From the NCBI GenBank assembly GCA_902479065.1, contig CABSNM010000002.1, positions 124,001 through 188,000 of the forward strand: 64,000 nt of DNA, written 5' to 3'. Of the stretch, positions 25,071 through 33,186 are shown piece by piece. The notes under the pieces were generated by a model. That model saw only the letters and a list, made by a program, of their open reading frames with translations. It did not search any database and was not told the DNA's origin. This stretch comes from an uncultured Collinsella sp. Lineage in GTDB: Bacteria > Actinomycetota > Coriobacteriia > Coriobacteriales > Coriobacteriaceae. Every line of letters starts with the position of its first letter. Position 1 is the first letter of the stretch. A program made the translations under genes and the position numbers.

Positions 25071-26817
25071 TTCCAAACGCTTCTTACCGAGACTTCGTCG
25101 TTATATGGACGAGGGTGATAGGCGCCAGCACCGTTTGGGAACTTTGCTCTACGCCCTTTCCGGCGTGATGTGCGGCATCGGTCTCGCCATCATGATGCCG
25201 GCGACCATGGCTCTCCAGTCCGGCGACCCCCAATGGGGCTTGACGTTTTGGGGCTGGGCAGTCGCGCTTGCGGCGGTGACAGTCGTCGGCTCAACAGCCT
25301 CGTTCTTCGGTACCAAGCTCAGCTATGCAGCGGGGTTAGGCTTCATGCGCAATATGCAGGTGGTCATCGGGAACAAGGTGTCGCGTTTGCCACTTGGCTG
25401 GTTTAAGGCGGATAGTGCCGGAAGGCTTTCGCGCATGGTTACGCAGGAAATGATCTCGACCGGACAGGCCGCTGCTCTTTATGTTGGCCAGCTTATAAAA
25501 AACGCTGCCGCCGCAATCGTGTTCTGTGCTGCCGTGTGGCTTTGGAGCTGGCAAATTGGAATCATGCTGACGCTTTCCATCCCAATCCTTTTCCTTCTTC
25601 TGCGCGTTTCACAGGCATGCGTCGGAAAAGGAAACGGGTTAGAGGATTCCGCCGAGCGGGACATCGCCGCGAGGATAGTCGAGTTCGCACGATGCCAGGG
25701 AGCCCTGCGCGCCTGCCGTGCGGGTGCCGACTATGCGGAGCTTGAGGATAGTTTCGTAGAAGGCAGAAAGCGGTCGGTCCGCGGCCTGTGGTGGAGCGCC
25801 CTCGGCGAAATCCTTTCCGGGGCGAGCGTGCAGATGCTCGTTGTGAGCATGATCATCGCGGTGAGCTACTTGGGTGCAAGCGGAAGCATCGGGGCGCTTG
25901 AAACAGTGGTCATGATCGGCGTCGCACTAAGGTTCACCACGCTCCTCAACGAGATCGCCTCAGCCCTATTCGGGATGGAGGACCGTCGGGCAATGCTCGA
26001 CGGCATGGACGAGGTCGTCGAAGCGGCCGAGCTGCCGGTTGTGGACGCGTCGAAAGCTTGTCCGACCGACGCAAGCGTCCGGATGGGAGAGGTTCGCTTT
26101 TCCTACGTGAAGGAGAAGCCAATCCTTCGTGGAGTCGATCTCGACGTTCCGGAAGGCAGCATGGTCGCCATCGTGGGCCCGTCTGGCTGCGGCAAGACGA
26201 CCATGCTCAAGCTAATCGCGCGTTTTTACGACGTCGACGACGGAGCGGTCAGGATCGGCGGCGTAGACGTCCGCGATATGACGACAGAGGATCTTTTCGC
26301 TCGGGTGTCTTTCGTTTTCCAGGACGTCTATCTCTTTAACGACACGCTGCGAAACAACGTCCTTATGGCGAACCCGGATGCTTCGGAGGAGCAGCTTCGC
26401 GCGGTCGCTGACCTTGCCGGGGTGACGGAGGTCGTCGAGCGCCTTCCTGAGGGCTGGGAGACGCTGTGCGGCGAAGGGGGTCGCTCGCTTTCCGGCGGCG
26501 AGCGGCAGCGCGTTTCCATAGCCCGCGCGCTTCTCAAGCAAGCCCCCATCGTGCTCCTGGACGAGGCGACGTCGGCTCTCGATGCGGAAAACGAGAAGAA
26601 CGTCGTTCGCTCAATAGAGACGCTCAAACGGCGCTCCACGCTCATCGTGGTCGCGCACAAGCTCGAAACCGTGCGCATGGCGGACAAGATCGTGGTCATG
26701 GATAGCTCGGGCAAGGTTGCGGAGACAGGGACGCACAACGAGCTGATCGCCCTCGAAGGAGAATACAAAGACTTCTGGGACAAGCGCAACGCGAGCTCCC
26801 AGTGGCAATTGGTCTAG
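25057..26817 (+). CDS. Exporter-fold ABC transporter half 2 (YbtQ/IrtB-like), cassette 2
   Basis: 586 residues from ATG 25057; the in-frame ATG at 25063 would also overlap the upstream stop (ATGAGTAA). The membrane domain occupies about 20-330. The NBD has Walker A GPSGCGKTTMLKL, signature LSGGERQRVSIARALL, Walker B VLLDEATSALDAENE and H-loop VVAHKLE. The unusual Lys after the H-loop His matches the atypical switch seen in some heterodimers. It pairs with the 23277 product. Overlap implies 1:1 translation. Confidence 0.85.
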   Translation: MQMSNSKRFLPRLRRYMDEGDRRQHRLGTLLYALSGVMCGIGLAIMMPATMALQSGDPQWGLTFWGWAVALAAVTVVGSTASFFGTKLSYAAGLGFMRNMQVVIGNKVSRLPLGWFKADSAGRLSRMVTQEMISTGQAAALYVGQLIKNAAAAIVFCAAVWLWSWQIGIMLTLSIPILFLLLRVSQACVGKGNGLEDSAERDIAARIVEFARCQGALRACRAGADYAELEDSFVEGRKRSVRGLWWSALGEILSGASVQMLVVSMIIAVSYLGASGSIGALETVVMIGVALRFTTLLNEIASALFGMEDRRAMLDGMDEVVEAAELPVVDASKACPTDASVRMGEVRFSYVKEKPILRGVDLDVPEGSMVAIVGPSGCGKTTMLKLIARFYDVDDGAVRIGGVDVRDMTTEDLFARVSFVFQDVYLFNDTLRNNVLMANPDASEEQLRAVADLAGVTEVVERLPEGWETLCGEGGRSLSGGERQRVSIARALLKQAPIVLLDEATSALDAENEKNVVRSIETLKRRSTLIVVAHKLETVRMADKIVVMDSSGKVAETGTHNELIALEGEYKDFWDKRNASSQWQLV

Positions 26818-26841
26818 CAAACAGAGCAAAAGGAGGCTCAC

Positions 26842-27423
26842 ATGAAACTGAAGGACATCGCGACAATAGCGGTACTGGGAGTGATCGGATTCGCCCTCGG
26901 GATGGGCGTCGGCATGATAACAGGCATGTTCGGCGCGCTTTCCATGTACGTCTCGGCGGGATTCGCGGCCTTCTTCGTCGGTCCCGTTTACACCATCATG
27001 GCGCGCAAGGTGCAAAAACGGGGGACGGCCTTCTGCTTCTGGTTGATCTACGGCGTGCTCTACGCGATCATGGGCTTCGCCGTCGCGACGCCCCTGTGCC
27101 TGATCGCGGGCATCGTCGCAGAGATCATCGCCGGCGACTACGGAAACAAGAAGAGGGTGTGGCTGTCGTTTTCGGCATCGATGTTCATCTACTCGATGCA
27201 CATGATAGTGTTCGTGCTCGTTCTGGGATCCGATGGGCTGGCGACTTTCGTCGAGAGCATCTCGCTTGAACAGGCGCAGCAGATGGTGGCGATGTACACG
27301 GTCGATATGATGGTCATCTGCGTGCTGATCAATATTGTGACCGAGCTTCTGGCCGGGCGTTTCGGAATGTTCATCAACGACAAGTTCTTCGAAAAGGGCG
27401 CGAAGGAAAGCAGGCTGGGTTGA
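26842..27423 (+). CDS. MptD-family ECF S component (cassette 2)
   Basis: 193 residues with an AAAGGAGG ribosome site. Helices run from IATIAVLGVIGFALGMGVGM to DMMVICVLINIVTELLAGRF. It is paralogous in place and size to the 17204 gene, though direct identity is low. It would bind the same class of ligand and dock on the EcfT encoded next (TGATG overlap at 27421-27425). Gene order is reversed relative to cassette 1: here ABC precedes S, T and A. Confidence 0.75.
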   Translation: MKLKDIATIAVLGVIGFALGMGVGMITGMFGALSMYVSAGFAAFFVGPVYTIMARKVQKRGTAFCFWLIYGVLYAIMGFAVATPLCLIAGIVAEIIAGDYGNKKRVWLSFSASMFIYSMHMIVFVLVLGSDGLATFVESISLEQAQQMVAMYTVDMMVICVLINIVTELLAGRFGMFINDKFFEKGAKESRLG

Positions 27424-28118
27424 TGGGGCGAACGGGTCTGCTCGACAGCGGGCGCGAGGGGCATCTGCACCCGCTGACGCTCTTCGCGCTGACGCTTCTG
27501 GCGCTCATCCAAGCGTTTCTCGCCAATCAGCTGGTATATGCCCTCGTTCTGGCGCTGTCGTTTCTCGTCCTTTTGGACGTCTCGCCGGCGTCCTTCTTGA
27601 GGCAGCTCGCGCTCTTTGCGGTGGCATGCGGGGTCGTGCAGCTGATCCTGCATGTCGACATCGGCTATGTCACGAGCATCTTCCTGGGCGTGGCGGTTTT
27701 GGTGGTGAGGGTCTTCCCCGTCGTCAACATCGGTTGCGCCCTCATGATGACGAGCTCCTCGAAGCTTCTGGCGAGCATGCGCAAGCTGCACGTTCCGAAC
27801 AGAGCCGCAGTCGGCGCAGTCATAGGGTTGCGCTTCCTCGACGAGATGGGCGATCGCGTGAAGGAGATAAAGCGCGGGATGCGGGTTCGCGGGCTGCGCC
27901 CGAGCCCGCTTCGTCCCGTGCACGCCTTCGAGCTCTACTTCGTTCCCCTTGTGTACAAGTGCCTGCACGTGAGCGAGACGCTCGTCTCCTCCGTGATTTC
28001 GAAAGGAATCGAAGCGAATTGCGAAAAGACGAGCTACCGAAGTCTCTCCTTCGGTCTGCTTGACGGAGCCGCCTTGGGCGTCGGAGTCGTTCTTTTGGGG
28101 GTCGCGGTATGGATGTGA
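27423..28118 (+). CDS. ECF transporter transmembrane component EcfT (cassette 2)
   Basis: 231 residues. LHPLTLFALTLLALIQAFLA is the opening, and coupling motifs lie in EIKRGMRVRGLRPSPLRP and ISKGIEANCEKTSY. Five to six helices. ATG 27423 overlaps the S-component stop. The last 10 bp overlap the ATPase gene. The second coupling motif (SKGIEA) lacks the Arg of the usual A-R-G, a deviation that could tune docking with the double-NBD ATPase. Confidence 0.82.
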   Translation: MGRTGLLDSGREGHLHPLTLFALTLLALIQAFLANQLVYALVLALSFLVLLDVSPASFLRQLALFAVACGVVQLILHVDIGYVTSIFLGVAVLVVRVFPVVNIGCALMMTSSSKLLASMRKLHVPNRAAVGAVIGLRFLDEMGDRVKEIKRGMRVRGLRPSPLRPVHAFELYFVPLVYKCLHVSETLVSSVISKGIEANCEKTSYRSLSFGLLDGAALGVGVVLLGVAVWM

Positions 28119-29557
28119 TTGACGTCGACATTCGGTCTTTCTCATACAAGGGAGAAGATCTCGCGGCATTGAAGAACGTGCGGTTTTCGGTGGAGCGCGG
28201 CGAGCTCGTCGTACTCACCGGCAACTCCGGGTGCGGGAAGACCACTCTCCTGCGCGCCATGAACGGTTTGATTCCCGATCAGTACGAAGGCGAGCTCGAT
28301 GGGAGAATCGAGCTTCTCGGGAAAAGCCTGGGAGAGTTCTCCTCCGGCGAGCTCGCCCGCACGATCGGCAACGTGTTCCAGAATCCGACCGATCAGTTCT
28401 TCACCCGCAAGGCGGCCGACGAGGTGGCCCTCGTCGGCGAGAATCTGGGCATGCCTCGCGAGGAGCTGATCGAAAGGGTCGAGTCGGCTTTCGAGAGCAT
28501 GAAAATCGCGCATCTGGCGGGCAAGGACCTCATAGGCCTCTCGGGAGGAGAGAAGCAGCGCGTCGCCATAGCCTCGACGCTCGTCTACGACACCCAGGTG
28601 ATTTTCTTCGACGAGCCGTCCGCCAGCCTCGACCACGAAGGGATAGAGGACTTTCGCCGAATCCTCGCCGATTTGAAGGCCCTCGGCAAGACCGTCGTCA
28701 TCGCCGAGCACAGGCTTTACTTTCTGGCGGATCTCTACGACAGGCTCCACGTCATGGCGGGCGGCCAAATCGTCGATTCGTTCGCAGCGGGTCGGCTTCG
28801 CGCGGAGGATTGCGCGCGCTATGGACTTCGCGCGCTCGATCTACACGGCCTGAACCCGGAAAACCACCGTCAGCTCGGGGCGGAGGTCGCTTCAATGAAA
28901 GGCGTTTCGGTCTCCGCAGGCGGGCGAGCCCTGATCGGGCCCTTGACGCTCTCTTTGCGAGAGGGCGAGGTTATGGGCGTCCTTGGGGCAAACGGAGTCG
29001 GAAAGAGCACGCTCGCCCGGGCGATGTGCGGCCTTGCGGGCGGTCGACAGGCCTTCTCGTGGGGAGTTCGGCCTCGGCAGAGGCTTCGCCGATCGTACTA
29101 CATGATGCAAGACGTCGATTACCAATTGTTCTTCGACACGGTGGAAAACGAAATCCTGACCGACCAGAAAAGCATCGACGACAACCGTCTCAACGAGGTG
29201 GCGCGTATCGTCAAGGCCATCGACCTATGGGACAAGAGGACCGAGCATCCGCAAAACCTATCAGGAGGCCAGAAGCAGCGTTTGGCGCTGGCTTGCGCCT
29301 TTCTGAGCAGCAAGGAGATTGTCGTTCTGGATGAGCCGACATCGGGACTCGACTTCATGCACATGGCGAGGATTGCCGGGCTCATCGAGGAGCTTGCCAA
29401 AGGCCGTCCCGTGGCCGTCATCACCCATGACCTTGAGTTCCTGTTCAAGGTCTGCACTTCGGCTCTGATGGTGGGGCGAGACGGCTGCGAGAAGGTCGAC
29501 CTGCGGGCGCCCGGATCCAGCAAAAGCGTCCTTAGGTTCATGGGGTGCGTTCGCTAG
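28109..29557 (+). CDS. ECF transporter ATPase with two fused NBDs (cassette 2)
   Basis: 482 residues. NBD1: Walker A GNSGCGKTTLLRA, signature LSGGEKQRVAIAS, Walker B VIFFDEPSASLD. NBD2: Walker A GANGVGKSTLARA, signature LSGGQKQRLALAC, Walker B IVVLDEPTSGLDF, H-loop VITHDLE. Same two-domain design as the 15738 protein. It energises the 26842/27423 pair and may share them with other S components. A 266-bp gap with a decayed regulator fragment separates it from the next gene. Confidence 0.9.
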   Translation: MDVIDVDIRSFSYKGEDLAALKNVRFSVERGELVVLTGNSGCGKTTLLRAMNGLIPDQYEGELDGRIELLGKSLGEFSSGELARTIGNVFQNPTDQFFTRKAADEVALVGENLGMPREELIERVESAFESMKIAHLAGKDLIGLSGGEKQRVAIASTLVYDTQVIFFDEPSASLDHEGIEDFRRILADLKALGKTVVIAEHRLYFLADLYDRLHVMAGGQIVDSFAAGRLRAEDCARYGLRALDLHGLNPENHRQLGAEVASMKGVSVSAGGRALIGPLTLSLREGEVMGVLGANGVGKSTLARAMCGLAGGRQAFSWGVRPRQRLRRSYYMMQDVDYQLFFDTVENEILTDQKSIDDNRLNEVARIVKAIDLWDKRTEHPQNLSGGQKQRLALACAFLSSKEIVVLDEPTSGLDFMHMARIAGLIEELAKGRPVAVITHDLEFLFKVCTSALMVGRDGCEKVDLRAPGSSKSVLRFMGCVR

Positions 29558-29612
29558 TTGTCTTCACTCGACGTAGCGGAAGCCGATTCCACGTCCCTTC
29601 CCGGATGGCAGA

Positions 29613-29757
29613 AGAGGCGTGCCGCATGGAGCAGTGCATCTACGGATTCTTTCGAGAACCCCTCCTCCTGCCTGGAGCGGATCGAGGATTCTCTTCGATG
29701 AGGGATCGGCATCGCCAATCGGCCGGCCCCATCGTCTTCGCCGATGCGGGGTCGGCT
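29613..29757 (+). pseudogene. Decayed copy of the DtxR-like gene's 3' end plus flank
   Basis: These about 145 bp align with 30150-30296: codons for EEACRMEQC (His of the metal site changed to Gln), GATTCTTTCGAGAA, TTCGAT and the downstream GGGATC.GCATC and GATGCGG.GTCGGC segments. Small indels break the frame. It is the remnant of a tandem duplication or of an earlier regulator copy that the 29824 gene replaced. Confidence 0.75.
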
Positions 29758-29823
29758 CGTGCGGCGGACTGTTCGCGAAGCCGTGTCGCCTGCAGGGACT
29801 AGGCGAACGAGAGGATGATTTGA

Positions 29824-30240
29824 ATGAGGGATGAAGCCGATGCGAGCCGCGGCTCACGGAGCAGGGCGACAACCAAGTCGTCCGAAGACTACCTCGAGGC
29901 CATCCTCGTGATCCGCCGCCTGCGCGGGTCGTGCCGCAACGTGGACATCGCCGAGCGCCTGGGCTTCTCGAAGGCGAGCGTCACCAAGGCGCTCGGCAAC
30001 CTGGCTCGTAAGGGCCTTGTCGAGGTGGTCGATCACGACGTTCGCTTGACCGCAGCTGGAAAGCACCTTGCCGAGGAGACGCTATCTAAACACCGCTTCT
30101 TCGAGCGTCTGCTCGCCAACGCCGGGGTGAATGCGGAAGTTGCCTCCAAAGAGGTATGCCGCATGGAGCACTGCATCTCCACGGATTCTTTCGAGAAGCT
30201 CTCCTCCCACCTAGGGCGGATTCAGGATTCCCTTCGATAA
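29824..30240 (+). CDS. DtxR/IdeR-like metal-dependent regulator (cassette 2)
   Basis: 138 residues. The winged helix contains SSEDYLEAILVIRRLRG and FSKASVTKALGNLARKGL; LSKHRFFERLLANAGV and EVCRMEHCISTDSFEKL form the dimer/metal domain with Cys-x-x-Glu-His ligands. No SH3-like domain. It is the partner of the 21515 protein, nearly identical in the first 25 HTH residues but diverging afterwards. Placement at the end of an ECF/ABC cassette points to metal-responsive control of it. Confidence 0.88.
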   Translation: MRDEADASRGSRSRATTKSSEDYLEAILVIRRLRGSCRNVDIAERLGFSKASVTKALGNLARKGLVEVVDHDVRLTAAGKHLAEETLSKHRFFERLLANAGVNAEVASKEVCRMEHCISTDSFEKLSSHLGRIQDSLR

Positions 30241-30686
30241 GGGATCAGCATCACCAAGCGACCGGCCTCATCGCCTTCGGCAATGCGGAGTCGGCTTATC
30301 TTTCATGATAGCCCCGATTCATCTGGTGAGTTCCCCTACCAGCAAAGCGGCCCTCCGAATTGGACGGGGCCGCTTTGCTATGTCGTTCTCTTCTTCCTTG
30401 TCAGGTCCCCACCTCATCATCTCGATTATCTGCGGCCAAGGCCTTCAAGTTGCAGGACGCATCCCGAAAATCAAGGCACATAAAGCAAAACTACTACCTG
30501 GGTGGCGCTTGCGGCGGATTGCGCAGATTTCGTCAACGAATGACATGCAGGGACTTAGCGGGACAAGCCCGCTTTTCCCGTTTTGACCCCATTCGACTCC
30601 GGCTCGAACATGACCGAAAGGACTTTATTGGAGCTATCGGTGCTCGAAACGCTTTAAGAGCGCCTTGTGGAGACGAAAGGAAACCC
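30241..30686. other. Gene-poor stretch with one terminator
   Basis: Apart from the hairpin at 30341-30379 no gene or repeat is supported. A ribosome site (GAAAGGA, about 30675-30681) belongs to the following small HTH gene. This is the transition from the uptake cassettes to the conjugative element and is a candidate place for its left boundary, but no attachment repeat was recognised. Confidence 0.5.
30341..30379 (+). terminator. Rho-independent terminator of cassette 2
   Basis: AGCAAAGCGGCC (30341-30352) and GGCCGCTTTGCT (30368-30379) form a perfect 12-bp stem with a 15-nt loop about 100 bp after the DtxR-like gene, followed by T/C-rich sequence. Confidence 0.75.
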
Positions 30687-30911
30687 ATGGACGTATCGGA
30701 AGACGGCATCAGAGGCCTTCGGCGATTCGGAGGATCGAGCCAATCGCTGTCCGACCTCGTTGATGCGGAGGAAGTGTCCCGGCATCTCGGAATAACGCCC
30801 AGAAGGGTGCTGTCGATGGCCCGCAAGGGCTCGATTCCCTGCGTGAGGCTCAGCGCGAAGACCATTCGCTTCGATATCGAAGCTGTCGACCGGGCCCTTG
30901 GAAGGCGGTAG
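30687..30911 (+). CDS. Small HTH (excisionase-like) DNA-binding protein
   Basis: 74 residues from ATG 30687. LVDAEEVSRHLGITPRRVLS then MARKGSIPCVRLSAKTIRFD form a helix-turn-helix plus wing as in excisionase/MerR-type domains. It precedes a frameshifted HTH gene and a replication-type HTH protein, so it probably belongs to the regulatory head of the conjugative element. Confidence 0.7.
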   Translation: MDVSEDGIRGLRRFGGSSQSLSDLVDAEEVSRHLGITPRRVLSMARKGSIPCVRLSAKTIRFDIEAVDRALGRR

Positions 30912-30974
30912 GCATGCTGACGGCGCTCTTGCGCGCGCTGCCGCGTTCCGCCGCCTTCGGAAGGAGCACTCGAT

Positions 30975-31209
30975 ATGATTTCTGATAGAAAAACATCTGG
31001 CGTCTTCGTCAAGACGCCCGTCCTTGTCCAGGACACGTATTCGGTCGAGGAGATTGCAATTCTGTTCCGCGTAAGCCGAAACAGCGTCTACGAGTGGCAC
31101 AAGCGCGAGGACGACCCCCCTGCCTTTGAGGCGCATGAACGGCAAGAAGCGCGGGTTCTTCGCCTATCGCGACGAGCTCCTCGAGTGGAGCAAGCGCAAT
31201 GCGGTCTAG
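30975..31209 (+). pseudogene. Frameshifted paralogue of the 22116 HTH protein
   Basis: From ATG 30975 the frame gives VQDTYSVEEIAILFRVSRNS then VYEWHKREDDPP; the homologue's continuation (LRRMNGKKRGFFAYRDELLE then WSKRNAV) appears in the next frame, ending at TAG 31209. The switch falls in a run of six C where the 22116 copy has five. Either a natural one-base insertion inactivated it, the read has an error, or the C run is a programmed slippage site. Confidence 0.75.
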
Positions 31210-31229
31210 GGACGCGGGGAACGACCGGC

Positions 31230-31691
31230 ATGGCGGAGCGTAGCGACGAGGCTTTCATCATCGTAAGGGAGTTCATGACGAGGGGGCTCGGCCTCACAGG
31301 CCTCCCCCTCCTTGTGTACGCCCGGATCTACGGCTTCTGCGAAAGCGGATCCCCCTACTTCGAGAGCAAGGCGCATCTGGGCAAGATTCTCGGAGTCGAC
31401 ACGCGAAGCGTTGTCCGAGCGGTGAGGAAGCTCGAGGAGGTGGGCCTTGTGTTCGAGGTAGGCCGCCAAGAGCTTTCCAAAGGGAGGGAGACGAAGGTCT
31501 ACCGCATAGACTTCGAGGCGGCCCGAAGGGCGAAGGGGGCAATCGAGGGGGCCGGCCAGTCGACGCATGGCGAAATGCCATCGGATGACCGCGGGCCGCG
31601 CCCGTGCCGCCTTCTGCATGACCAGACGCCATGCCGACCCCTGACGCCTTGCCAGCTAATAACAAAGACGGAAAACAAAGATTACAGATAG
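31230..31691 (+). CDS. Helix-turn-helix replication-initiator-like protein
   Basis: 153 residues from ATG 31230 (GCGGGGA upstream). LGLTGLPLLVYARIYGFCES and SKAHLGKILGVDTRSVVRAV then RKLEEVGLVFEVGRQE form a winged helix like those in DnaD/RepA-N type initiators. The tail is unstructured and basic. It is followed directly by a DnaC-like helicase loader, the pairing used by mobile elements that replicate after excision. Function inferred from fold and order. Confidence 0.65.
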   Translation: MAERSDEAFIIVREFMTRGLGLTGLPLLVYARIYGFCESGSPYFESKAHLGKILGVDTRSVVRAVRKLEEVGLVFEVGRQELSKGRETKVYRIDFEAARRAKGAIEGAGQSTHGEMPSDDRGPRPCRLLHDQTPCRPLTPCQLITKTENKDYR

Positions 31692-31699
31692 GACGTGCC

Positions 31700-32443
31700 A
31701 TGGGCGAATCGAAGCCGACGCATTCGGAGGCTTGCTGCGAATACTGCGGGCGCCCCCTCGCTCCATGCGTGGTCGAGTTCGGCGCCAGGCGGATCGTCGC
31801 GGGGTTCCGCGAATGCGACTGCGAGGGCGCACGCGGGCAAAGGGCGCGAGCCGAGAGGATGGAAGCCGCGAAGAGGGAAGCGCGCCTGGCCGAGCGCCGC
31901 AAGCGCGCGGGGATCCCGAAGCGGTTCCTCGGCGCGACCGTCCAGCACCAGGACCTCATCGACTACCTCGAGTCGTTCGAGGGCAGCGCAGGGCGAGGCC
32001 TCTACATATACGGCTCGGTCGGAAGGGGGAAAAGCTATTCAGCCGCAGCCTTGGCGAACGCCTTCGTGGACGCCGGCTACCGCACGGTGTTCACAACGGC
32101 ATCGGCGATGCTCGAGAGGATCAAGGCGAGCTTCTCGGGGAACGGGGAGACCGATTCGGTCATTTCCAGATACGCTGCATGCGACGTCCTCGTCCTCGAC
32201 GACCTCGGCAAAGAGGATGCCAAGGAGTGGTCCTCGAACATGATGTTCCTTGTGATAAACGCCCGATACGAAAACATGAGGCCGACCATCTTCACCTCGA
32301 ACTACTCGCCCCAGGCGCTATCGAAAAGGCTTGGAAGGAAGGGAGAGACGGAGACCGCCGAGGCTATCGCGAGCCGGCTCTCGGAGACCACCATCCCCAT
32401 CCACCTCACGGGGCCGGATATGAGGATTGCGTCAAGGATGTGA
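31700..32443 (+). CDS. DnaC-like ATP-binding protein (helicase loader)
   Basis: 247 residues. An N-terminal Cys motif CCEYCGRPLAPC with a later CDC looks like a small zinc site. An AAA+ domain follows with Walker A YGSVGRGKS (about 105), Walker B DVLVLDDLGKED, sensor 1 PTIFTSNYS and Arg finger region ASRLSETTIPI. DnaC/DnaI proteins load the replicative helicase. ATG 31700 lies 8 bp after the upstream stop. It belongs to the replication module of the element; an IstB-like role is less likely because no IS transposase adjoins it. Confidence 0.85.
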   Translation: MGESKPTHSEACCEYCGRPLAPCVVEFGARRIVAGFRECDCEGARGQRARAERMEAAKREARLAERRKRAGIPKRFLGATVQHQDLIDYLESFEGSAGRGLYIYGSVGRGKSYSAAALANAFVDAGYRTVFTTASAMLERIKASFSGNGETDSVISRYAACDVLVLDDLGKEDAKEWSSNMMFLVINARYENMRPTIFTSNYSPQALSKRLGRKGETETAEAIASRLSETTIPIHLTGPDMRIASRM

Positions 32444-32576
32444 CCGACGGGACTTGCCGGGACGACGGCGCCTTCTCCCGCCGACGCCATCGGCGAGTCT
32501 GTGAGTAAATCGCGACAAGAATCGAGGGCAGTCGGCGTGCGGATGGCAGCCGACTCCGGAAGGCGATGGAGGAACG

Positions 32577-33095
32577 ATGACGGGCAGGTTGAAGGAAGCC
32601 GACGAGAGAACCAAGCGGGAGCTCGCCGACAAATGCCAGGAGAACGGCTGGCTCAGGCGGGGCGGATACCCCTGGCAAGACGACCCCTACCTCGAGGAAT
32701 ACCCCTACGAGTTCGCGAAGGCCGGCAGCGTGGAAGAGCTGCGCGGCTTCTTCGCGCACGGAAACTGGGCGCTGCGCCAGGGGATCGTGTACGAGGATCT
32801 CGCCTTCGTGCAGCAGGTCGACGGCGGCGACGAGTGGTGGACGCTGAAGCGCACCGACTCCGGCTGGCTCGCCTTCGAGAGTTGGTCCTTCGGCCGCATC
32901 GTGCAGGAGCCCGAGAGGTTCTCACATGCGATAGAGTGCATGCATCGCGCAACTCCAGAGCAGTGCAAGCGCCTCGAGTACATGGAGGCGGTTCCGAGCA
33001 TCGAGGATGCCGCCAGACGCGCACGCGATTCCATCCAGCAACTGAACAAAACGGCGATGACGCCCACGCGCGGCGCGCGGGCGGAGCTTCGCTGA
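32577..33095 (+). CDS. Conserved-looking element protein of unknown function
   Basis: 172 residues, acidic and Trp/Tyr-rich: GYPWQDDPYLEEYPYEF, FAHGNWALRQGIVYEDLAFV and GGDEWWTLKRTDSGWLAFES. No membrane segment or recognised fold. Directly followed by a terminator, so it closes the replication module. Candidate roles are anti-restriction or single-strand DNA accessory functions, but no motif supports either. Confidence 0.6.
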   Translation: MTGRLKEADERTKRELADKCQENGWLRRGGYPWQDDPYLEEYPYEFAKAGSVEELRGFFAHGNWALRQGIVYEDLAFVQQVDGGDEWWTLKRTDSGWLAFESWSFGRIVQEPERFSHAIECMHRATPEQCKRLEYMEAVPSIEDAARRARDSIQQLNKTAMTPTRGARAELR

Positions 33096-33105
33096 ACACA
33101 CTTAC

Positions 33106-33128
33106 GAAGGCGGGTTCACCCCGCCTTC
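33106..33128 (+). terminator. Rho-independent terminator
   Basis: GAAGGCGGG and CCCGCCTTC form a perfect 9-bp stem with a 5-nt loop, followed by TCTGTTTTC. It separates the replication module from the conjugation operon. Confidence 0.8.
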
Positions 33129-33186
33129 TCTGTTTTCGGAAAGCGACTGGGACAGTCTGTCCCACCAAGAGGAAGGGACAAGAAGC

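Noticed and set aside
30241..30686. tRNA or attachment-site search at the presumed left end of the conjugative element
   Set aside because: No tRNA-like fold or repeat matching the int region was seen; the left boundary is left open.
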